A stretch of 64,000 nt of DNA from the NCBI GenBank assembly GCA_964567485.1, contig CAZMMX010000007.1:39533-103532 (forward strand), in the 5' to 3' direction. The notes under the pieces are model-generated. The model did not search any database and was not told the DNA's origin. It saw only the letters and a program-made list of their open reading frames with translations. Source of the stretch: UBA1413 sp964567485. GTDB lineage: Bacteria; Bacteroidota; Bacteroidia; Bacteroidales; Prolixibacteraceae. A program made the position numbers and the translations under genes. Positions 58,437 to 64,000 of the stretch are shown here, piece after piece (within the stretch, counting starts at the first letter, position 1; every line of letters starts with the position of its first letter).

Positions 58437-61058
58437 ATGACATCCAAGGAAATACGGTCGGCATTTCTCCGATTTTTTGCTGAGAAGGGGCATCAGGTGG
58501 TGCCGTCGGCGCCCATGGTGGTGAAGAATGATCCCACGCTGATGTTCACGAATGCGGGGATGAACCAGTTCAAGGACATCTTTTTGGGGAATGAACCGGC
58601 GAAATGGTCGCGGGTGGCCGATACCCAGAAGTGCCTCCGGGTCTCGGGGAAGCACAACGACCTGGAAGAGGTCGGACTCGACACTTACCATCATACCATG
58701 TTTGAGATGCTGGGGAACTGGTCGTTTGGGGACTATTTCAAAAAGGAAGCCATCGACTGGGCGTGGGAGCTGCTTCACGGAAGGCTGCAGATCCCTGCCG
58801 ACAGGCTCTATGCCACGGTATTCGAGGGGGATGCTTCCGAGGCGCTGCAGCGCGATGACGAGGCGGCGCACCTGTGGGAGCAGTATCTTCCTGCAGCGAG
58901 GATCCTGAACGGCAACAAAAAGGACAATTTCTGGGAGATGGGGGACAGTGGTCCCTGTGGTCCCTGTTCCGAAATTCATGTCGATATCCGTGATGATGAA
59001 GAGCGGGCGCGGGTTCCCGGGCATACGCTGGTGAACCGTGACCATCCGCAGGTGATTGAGATCTGGAATCTGGTGTTCATCCAGTACAACCGCAAGGCCA
59101 GCGGACAACTGGAGCCGCTGCCGGCGAGCCATGTCGACACGGGTATGGGCTTCGAAAGGCTCTGCATGGTCGTCCAGGGAAAAAAATCGAATTACGACAC
59201 CGATATTTTCCAGCATATCATCGCTGAAATTGCCGTGCTGAGTGGCCGCCGGTATGGAAATGACCCGAAGGAGGACATTGCCATGCGGGTGATCGCCGAC
59301 CATTTGCGGGCGGTGACCTTTGCCATTGCCGACGGACAGCTGCCATCGAACAACAAGGCGGGGTATGTGATCCGCAGGATCCTGCGCCGTGCGGTGCGTT
59401 ACGGCTATACCTTCCTGGATTTCCGGGAGCCCTTCCTCTGCCGCCTGGTGGAGGTGCTGAAGGAGACCATGGGAGAGGCCTTTCCCGAGCTGAGCGCACA
59501 GCAGTCACTGATCGAAAAGGTAATCCGCGAGGAAGAGGATTCTTTCCTCCGCACCCTCGACACCGGCATCAGGTTGCTGGAACAGCTGATGGCCAGGGCT
59601 TCCGCAGAAAGAACCACGGAAATTTCCGGGAAGGACGCCTTTCTGCTTTATGACACCTATGGATTTCCCCTGGACCTGACGCAGCTCATCGCCCGCGAAA
59701 ACGGGATGACAGTTGATGCGGCGGGTTTTGACCGCGAGATGCAGGTCCAGAAGGAGCGCTCGCGCCATGCGGCGGTTCAGGAGACCGACGACTGGGTCGA
59801 GATTTATCCTGTCCAGAAGGTGGAATTCACGGGCTATCGCGAGACGATTTCCGACACGCGGATTGCCCGTTACCGCCGGGTCAACCAGAAAAACAAGCAA
59901 TTCTTCCAGGTGGTACTGGAGAAGACCCCCTTTTATGCCGAGTCGGGGGGACAGGTGGGGGACACCGGGTATCTGGAGAGCGAAGGGCAGAGGGTCCGTG
60001 TGACCGACACCCGCAAGGAGAACAACCTGATTGTACATATCATGGAGGAGCTGCCTGCCCATCTGGAGGCGCCGGTGAAGGCGGTGGTCCACGAGAGTCA
60101 GCGGCGCCGCACCGCCTGCAACCATACGGCCACCCACCTGCTTGACCATGCCCTGCGCGAAGTGCTGGGCACCCATGTGGAGCAGAAGGGATCGCTGGTA
60201 CACCCCGACTACCTGCGTTTTGACTTCTCCCACTTCGGAAAGATGACCCCTGCAGAACTCGCCGCAGTGCAGAAGCGCGTGAACGCGATGATCCGCGGGA
60301 ATTTCCCCCAGGAAGCCCTCGAGGAGGTGCCCTTCGGAGAGGCGGCACAGATGGGGGCCATCGCCCTCTTCGGCGAGAAATACGGGGATACCGTGCGGGT
60401 GATCCGCTTCGGGGAGTCCATAGAACTGTGCGGAGGGACGCATGTCCACAGTACCGGACAAATCGGCTATTTTGTCATTCTTTCGGAGAGTGCCATTTCG
60501 GCGGGAGTGCGCCGTATTGAGGCCATCACCGGGGAGAAGGCCGATGAGTATTTGCATGAGAAACTCAACGAGCTGGCGGAAGCGCGGGCCCTCTTCAACC
60601 AGGGGCGTGAGCTGAAGCTGTCGGTAGAAGCGCTGATGGAAGAGAACGAAAAACTACGCAGGCAGATCTCTACCCTGGAGAAAAAGGAGGCCTCGGGCGT
60701 CAAGGATGAGCTGAAGCATGCGGCCCGTAAGGTGGGTGAGGTCACCGTGATCTCCGGAAGGACCACCCTGGCCTCGGCACAGGCTGTCAAGGACCTGGCC
60801 TACCAGCTCAAGGGCGAGGTGCCCGGGTTGTTCCTGGTTTTAGGGGCCGAGATCGATGGAAAACCCCTGCTCACCGTGATGATCGCCGAGGAAGTGGTGC
60901 AGGCCAAAGGCGTCGATGCCGGCAAGATCGTCAGGGAAGCCGGCAAGGAGATCAAAGGGGGCGGAGGAGGCCAGCCTTTCTATGCCACGGCAGGGGGAAA
61001 AGAGGTGGCCGGACTCGATGCCGCCATTGCCAAAGCCCTGAGCTTCCTGGGTGAATGA
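58437..61058 (+). CDS. alaS: alanyl-tRNA synthetase
   Basis: About 873 residues, full length. Class II catalytic core (about 1-260) with FLRFFAEKGHQVVPSAPMV, TNAGMNQFKDIFLG and GFERLCMVVQG; tRNA-recognition part; editing domain with HTATHLLDHALREVLG and CGGTHVHSTGQIGYF (zinc and proofreading residues); and the C-Ala oligomerisation part, where GGGGGQPFYA is the usual tail motif. The start may also be the ATG one codon earlier. A TAATTTTG box 57 bases upstream (58373-58380) may be its -7 element. Confidence 0.97.
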   Translation: MTSKEIRSAFLRFFAEKGHQVVPSAPMVVKNDPTLMFTNAGMNQFKDIFLGNEPAKWSRVADTQKCLRVSGKHNDLEEVGLDTYHHTMFEMLGNWSFGDYFKKEAIDWAWELLHGRLQIPADRLYATVFEGDASEALQRDDEAAHLWEQYLPAARILNGNKKDNFWEMGDSGPCGPCSEIHVDIRDDEERARVPGHTLVNRDHPQVIEIWNLVFIQYNRKASGQLEPLPASHVDTGMGFERLCMVVQGKKSNYDTDIFQHIIAEIAVLSGRRYGNDPKEDIAMRVIADHLRAVTFAIADGQLPSNNKAGYVIRRILRRAVRYGYTFLDFREPFLCRLVEVLKETMGEAFPELSAQQSLIEKVIREEEDSFLRTLDTGIRLLEQLMARASAERTTEISGKDAFLLYDTYGFPLDLTQLIARENGMTVDAAGFDREMQVQKERSRHAAVQETDDWVEIYPVQKVEFTGYRETISDTRIARYRRVNQKNKQFFQVVLEKTPFYAESGGQVGDTGYLESEGQRVRVTDTRKENNLIVHIMEELPAHLEAPVKAVVHESQRRRTACNHTATHLLDHALREVLGTHVEQKGSLVHPDYLRFDFSHFGKMTPAELAAVQKRVNAMIRGNFPQEALEEVPFGEAAQMGAIALFGEKYGDTVRVIRFGESIELCGGTHVHSTGQIGYFVILSESAISAGVRRIEAITGEKADEYLHEKLNELAEARALFNQGRELKLSVEALMEENEKLRRQISTLEKKEASGVKDELKHAARKVGEVTVISGRTTLASAQAVKDLAYQLKGEVPGLFLVLGAEIDGKPLLTVMIAEEVVQAKGVDAGKIVREAGKEIKGGGGGQPFYATAGGKEVAGLDAAIAKALSFLGE

Positions 61059-61229
61059 CCACTCCTTCCGGAGTGACCAGTTCCCTGAAGTGGTCCGATG
61101 GGCAAAATCGGGCGACCTCCCCGGCCTTTCGGGCGTGAACTCTGGAATATTAGGATCAGAAATTCGATATTGAATTTTGTAAAGCGCAGAATATTAATGA
61201 TATAGATCTTATTTATATTTGGTTTAAAT

Positions 61230-61261
61230 AATGCCGGATGAGGTTCTCCCCATCCGGCATT
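61230..61261. terminator. hairpin after alaS, probable transcript end
   Basis: AATGCCGGATG (61230-61240) pairs with CATCCGGCATT (61251-61261), a perfect 11-bp stem. There is no T-run directly after it on either strand, so it may be a weak terminator, an RNA 3' end protector or a leader structure of the next gene. Confidence 0.4.
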
Positions 61262-61293
61262 GTTATGAAGGAGAGGGGTAATGGTTATATTTG
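61260..61293 (+). promoter_or_regulatory. Bacteroidota-type promoter of the acyl-CoA synthetase gene
   Basis: TTG (61260-61262) and TATATTTG (61286-61293, a full TAnnTTTG match) stand 23 bases apart. The start codon is 23 bases after the -7 box. Confidence 0.5.
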
Positions 61294-61315
61294 CAGGTCG
61301 AAAAAATGAAAGAAG

Positions 61316-63103
61316 ATGAGCAGAGAAGTGACCCGTACGTTTGATATTCTGGAGCGTATTTCTGAGGATTTTCCGCGGCCCGATGCCCTGGGGGGCAAGA
61401 AAGGGAGCGAATGGTACACCTACTCTACGGAGGAGTATGTGCGGAATTCGCGTCGTTTTGCCCTGGGTTTGCTGGCCCTGGGGATCGGAAAGGGGGAGAA
61501 GGTGGCCACGGTGACCAATAACCGTCCCGAGTGGAATTTTGTCGACATGGGGCTGGCGATGGCAGGGGCGGTGCATATTCCCATTTATCCGACGATCGGG
61601 GAGGATGAGTACGCTTATATCCTGAAGCATTCGGGAGCGCGGTTTCTGATTGTTGGGGATGCCAAGTTGTATGAAAAGCTCAAACCGGTCATAGAGCGAA
61701 TTCCTTCACTCAAGGAGGTGTTTGCCTTTGAAGCGGTAGCCGGAGCCCGTCATTATGAGGAAATCATGGAGGCGGGAGACCAGAATGCTGAGAAGCTGGC
61801 CCCGCGACTTGCTGAGGTGATGGCCTCGGTGGCCCCCGAAGAGCTGGCCACCATTATCTACACCTCCGGCACTACGGGGGTGCCCAAGGGGGTGATGCTG
61901 TCGCACCGGAATTTGGTCTCCAACTTCACAGCACATGCTAAAATGCACCATCTGGGGAAGGAGCACCGGGTGATCAGCTTCCTGCCCCTGTGCCATGTCT
62001 ATGAGCGGAGCGTCAACTACCATTTTCAGTATAAGGGGATGGGGGTTTATTATGTGGGCAACCTGGGTCAGATCATTGGGGCCCTGAAAGAGATCAAGCC
62101 CCACATGTTCAATTCGGTGCCGCGCCTGCTCGAGCGGGTGTACGACGGTTTTGTGGCCAAGGGTAAGGAGCTCACGGGGTTCAAGAAGTCGCTCTATTTC
62201 TGGGCCATGAATCTGACGCAGCACTTTGAATACAACAAGGTGTACTCTCCGCTGATGAAACTGAAGATCATGGTGGCCGATAAGCTGATTTATTCGAAGT
62301 GGCGGGAGGCTCTGGGCGGTAACGTTGTATACGCGGTATCGGGGGGTGCGGCGCTGCAACCGCGGATTGCCCGCACCCTGGGGATGGCGGGGATACTCAA
62401 CGTGGAAGGGTACGGCTTGACGGAGACTTCGCCGGTGATCGCCGTGAACAACCCGGCCACCAAAAAGATGAAAATCGGCACCGTGGGGCCTGTCCTGGAA
62501 GGATATGAGGTGAAAATCGCCGATGATGGCGAGATCCTTTGTAAGGGGCCTGGTGTGATGATGGGCTATTACAAGGCTCCCGAGATGACTGCCGAGGTGA
62601 TCGACAGTGAAGGGTGGTTCCACACGGGCGATATTGGCACCTTCGAAGAGGGGATATATTTGAAGATCACCGACCGCAAGAAGGAGATGTTCAAGCTTTC
62701 GGGAGGGAAATACATCGCCCCCCAGATGATTGAGAATAAGCTGAAGGCGTCGGAGCTCATCGAGCAGGCCATGGTGATCGGCGCCGGTGAGAAGTTCGCC
62801 TCGGCGCTCATCGTCCCCAACTTCGTTTTGTTGCATGACTGGTGTGCCGAAAACCGGGTCCATTTTGAGAACAACGAGGAGCTGGTGCAGATTCCCGAGG
62901 TGATGGCGCAGATCCAGAAGGAGGTGATGGCCATCAACAAGACCCTGGGGTTGCATGAGGAGATCAAGCGGTTCCGGCTGGTGAGTGATGAGTGGAGTCC
63001 TGCCACCGGGGAGTTGTCGCCCACGCTGAAGCTACGCCGTAACGTGGTGGCCACCAGGTACAAGCACATCATCGACGAAATCTATTCCGTATCGCGCAAT
63101 TAG
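61316..63103 (+). CDS. long-chain fatty acid-CoA ligase
   Basis: 595 residues of the FadD15-like long-chain acyl-CoA synthetase group. The AMP-binding loop is IIYTSGTTGVPKGVMLSHRN (about 180), followed by FLPLCHVYERS, a family marker, VEGYGLTETSPVIAVN, HTGDIGTFEEG and KEMFKLSGGKYIAPQ. It activates long-chain fatty acids for lipid synthesis or breakdown at the membrane. Different in pattern from the two ligases of the Dlt-like operon. Followed by a tandem repeat. Confidence 0.93.
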   Translation: MSREVTRTFDILERISEDFPRPDALGGKKGSEWYTYSTEEYVRNSRRFALGLLALGIGKGEKVATVTNNRPEWNFVDMGLAMAGAVHIPIYPTIGEDEYAYILKHSGARFLIVGDAKLYEKLKPVIERIPSLKEVFAFEAVAGARHYEEIMEAGDQNAEKLAPRLAEVMASVAPEELATIIYTSGTTGVPKGVMLSHRNLVSNFTAHAKMHHLGKEHRVISFLPLCHVYERSVNYHFQYKGMGVYYVGNLGQIIGALKEIKPHMFNSVPRLLERVYDGFVAKGKELTGFKKSLYFWAMNLTQHFEYNKVYSPLMKLKIMVADKLIYSKWREALGGNVVYAVSGGAALQPRIARTLGMAGILNVEGYGLTETSPVIAVNNPATKKMKIGTVGPVLEGYEVKIADDGEILCKGPGVMMGYYKAPEMTAEVIDSEGWFHTGDIGTFEEGIYLKITDRKKEMFKLSGGKYIAPQMIENKLKASELIEQAMVIGAGEKFASALIVPNFVLLHDWCAENRVHFENNEELVQIPEVMAQIQKEVMAINKTLGLHEEIKRFRLVSDEWSPATGELSPTLKLRRNVVATRYKHIIDEIYSVSRN

Positions 63104-63118
63104 CCCATACTCCCCGAT

Positions 63119-63310
63119 TCAGGATGCCTGACTCCTCATTCAGGACTTAAGATTCCAGACTCCTCAGTCAGGATGCCTGATTTTTCATTCAGGACTTAAG
63201 ATTCCAGACTCCTCAGTCAGGATGCCTGATTCTTCATTCAGGACTTAAGATTCCAGACTTCTCAGTCAGGATTCCTGACTCCTTATTCCCGACGCAAGAC
63301 TCAGGATTTA
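63119..63310. repeat. 49-bp tandem repeat
   Basis: Units start at 63119, 63168, 63217 and 63266 with a constant 49-bp period; the first three are nearly identical and the fourth diverges. Each begins with the small palindrome TCAGGATGCCTGA and holds ATTCAGGACTTAAGATTCC. It fills the space between the convergent acyl-CoA synthetase and LytTR genes and ends at the latter's stop. Confidence 0.9.
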
Positions 63311-63311
63311 T

Positions 63312-64000
63312 TTATGACTCAATGGCCTGGAGGAAGTCGCGGAAGCGCTCCTTGGAGGCGGCATGGTGGCCGAAGGGAGGAAGCATTTCAATATTTCTCT
63401 CTTTCCGTGAAAATCGCTTAACATAATCGACATTGATGATTTTGTTGTGGTGGATGCGCACGAACTGGGGGCATCCGATGAGTTTCCGTTCGAAGAGCCC
63501 CAGGTTCTGGCTTGCGGTATAAGTTTTTCCGTCACACATGAGGATATGCGTATATTTTCCTGATGCTTCCAGAACCCCGATTTTGCCGGTTTCCACCACT
63601 TCATTGAATTGTAATCCTTCGATCACTATTTTCCCGGGAGAGTGGTAGGTACGGATCTGCTGTTGGAGTTCCCTGAGCTGGCGGATCCAATCGGAAGCCG
63701 GGGGGGGAGCCGTTGCAGATTCACCAAGCCCCGGAGATCCGGCAGATTCAGGAGTGTCTTCTGATGGTCCGGCGTCTGTTGTATGGGGTGAACCGGAATG
63801 CCCGGGACTATCGGGCAATCCCGGGTAAGCTGCGATTGCGGGGGAATTCCCGTAGGCAGCAATGCGGTCGATGGCTTCCCTGAGTTTTTGATTGTCGATG
63901 GGTTTGGCCAGGAAGTGGAGGGCTCCGAAGTCGAAGGCCCTGGCGAAATAGCCCGGTTCGAGGTGGGCGGTGATGAAGATGATCCGGAAGGGGAGGGGAC
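63312..64000 (-). CDS. LytTR-family response regulator (5' end outside window)
   Basis: The frame runs from the window edge for about 229 codons to TAA at 63312. The edge part is the C-terminal third of a receiver domain (FRIIFITAHLEPGYFARAFD, then FLAKPID with the conserved Lys). A Pro/Ser/Gly/Thr-rich linker of about 50 residues (SPGHSGSPHTTDAGPSED) joins it to a LytTR DNA-binding domain (GKIVIEGLQFNEVVETGKI, FVRIHHNKIINVDYVKRF). It is part of a two-component system; the sensor must lie beyond the edge. The linker is longer than usual for LytTR regulators. Confidence 0.9.
   Translation of the reverse strand, partial: PLPFRIIFITAHLEPGYFARAFDFGALHFLAKPIDNQKLREAIDRIAAYGNSPAIAAYPGLPDSPGHSGSPHTTDAGPSEDTPESAGSPGLGESATAPPPASDWIRQLRELQQQIRTYHSPGKIVIEGLQFNEVVETGKIGVLEASGKYTHILMCDGKTYTASQNLGLFERKLIGCPQFVRIHHNKIINVDYVKRFSRKERNIEMLPPFGHHAASKERFRDFLQAIES

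Noticed and set aside
61706..62956. 416-codon minus-strand frame opposite the acyl-CoA synthetase
   Set aside because: His/Leu-rich shadow frame; the plus strand carries an unmistakable enzyme.
63119..63310. Possible CRISPR array
   Set aside because: Units follow each other directly with no unique spacers, and there are no cas genes.
1..64000. tRNA, rRNA, IS or phage genes
   Set aside because: No cloverleaf-type GTTCRA arms in suitable context, no rRNA stretches, and no transposase, integrase or phage structural protein were seen.

Overview
The window looks like a chromosomal contig of a Bacteroidota bacterium, probably Bacteroidales-like and probably a metagenome or draft assembly because it holds one 100-N gap. 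Lineage clues are a type IX secretion C-terminal sorting domain (50281-51897), a TonB-dependent receptor with a carboxypeptidase-like N-terminal domain, a DUF3078 protein, LptF/G-type permease, and several promoters of the phylum's TTTG / TAnnTTTG type. No rRNA, tRNA, CRISPR array, IS element or prophage was recognised.

Region 1 (1-19212) is a surface polysaccharide (O-antigen/capsule) locus. It opens with an AT-rich block of three GT4 glycosyltransferases and a TupA-like ATP-grasp protein (115-4645). From 4651 the DNA is visibly richer in GC. Then follows a tightly coupled operon that looks like a Gram-negative version of the Dlt teichoic-acid acylation machine: an AMP-forming ligase, a second AMP-forming ligase fused to an acyl carrier domain (DltA+DltC), an SGNH protein (DltD-like), an MBOAT acyltransferase (DltB-like) and a 46-residue single-membrane-span protein ending FVYINF that closely resembles DltX. 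The last four are linked by ATGA overlaps or a longer overlap. A radical SAM/SPASM protein, a GT2, and a WecA/TagO-like sugar-1-phosphate transferase follow. Next is the GDP-L-fucose pair gmd-fcl, bracketed by two direct copies of a 117-bp hairpin-rich repeat, then a nucleotidyltransferase/GHMP kinase fusion and a FlaA1/CapD-type nucleotide-sugar dehydratase.

Region 2 (19405-38382) is mostly housekeeping: a small secreted protein with four ExWMx5W repeats, a carboxylase biotin carrier plus carboxyltransferase, LptF/G permease, Tgt (lacking the usual zinc cysteines), GT2-ECF sigma-rsmG, HU, an isochorismatase-like hydrolase, urocanate hydratase, a LemA/TPM cluster, an AI-2E transporter, a Tat-type Gfo/Idh oxidoreductase, creatininase, a CAP-domain protein, a pirin and SSB.

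Region 3 (38572-47311) is a histidine operon headed by a complete translation-coupled attenuator: a 20-codon leader peptide with IHGHHAYH, mutually exclusive 1:2, 2:3 and 3:4 pairings, and an 11-bp GAAA-capped terminator just before hisG. The order is hisG-hisD-(21-bp tandem repeat and assembly gap)-hisC-hisB-purU-tlpA-like-hisH-argB; hisA, hisF and hisI are not in the window. A MazE/MazF-type pair with a good promoter follows.

Region 4 (47339-64000) carries a thiamin-type TonB receptor under a TPP riboswitch, a T9SS-exported lipase-like hydrolase, a truncated short-chain dehydrogenase remnant, a GT2, DUF3078, a M23 peptidase-MerR-Nif3-zinc ribbon cluster, alaS, a long-chain acyl-CoA synthetase, a 49-bp tandem repeat and the 3' part of a LytTR response regulator cut by the window edge.
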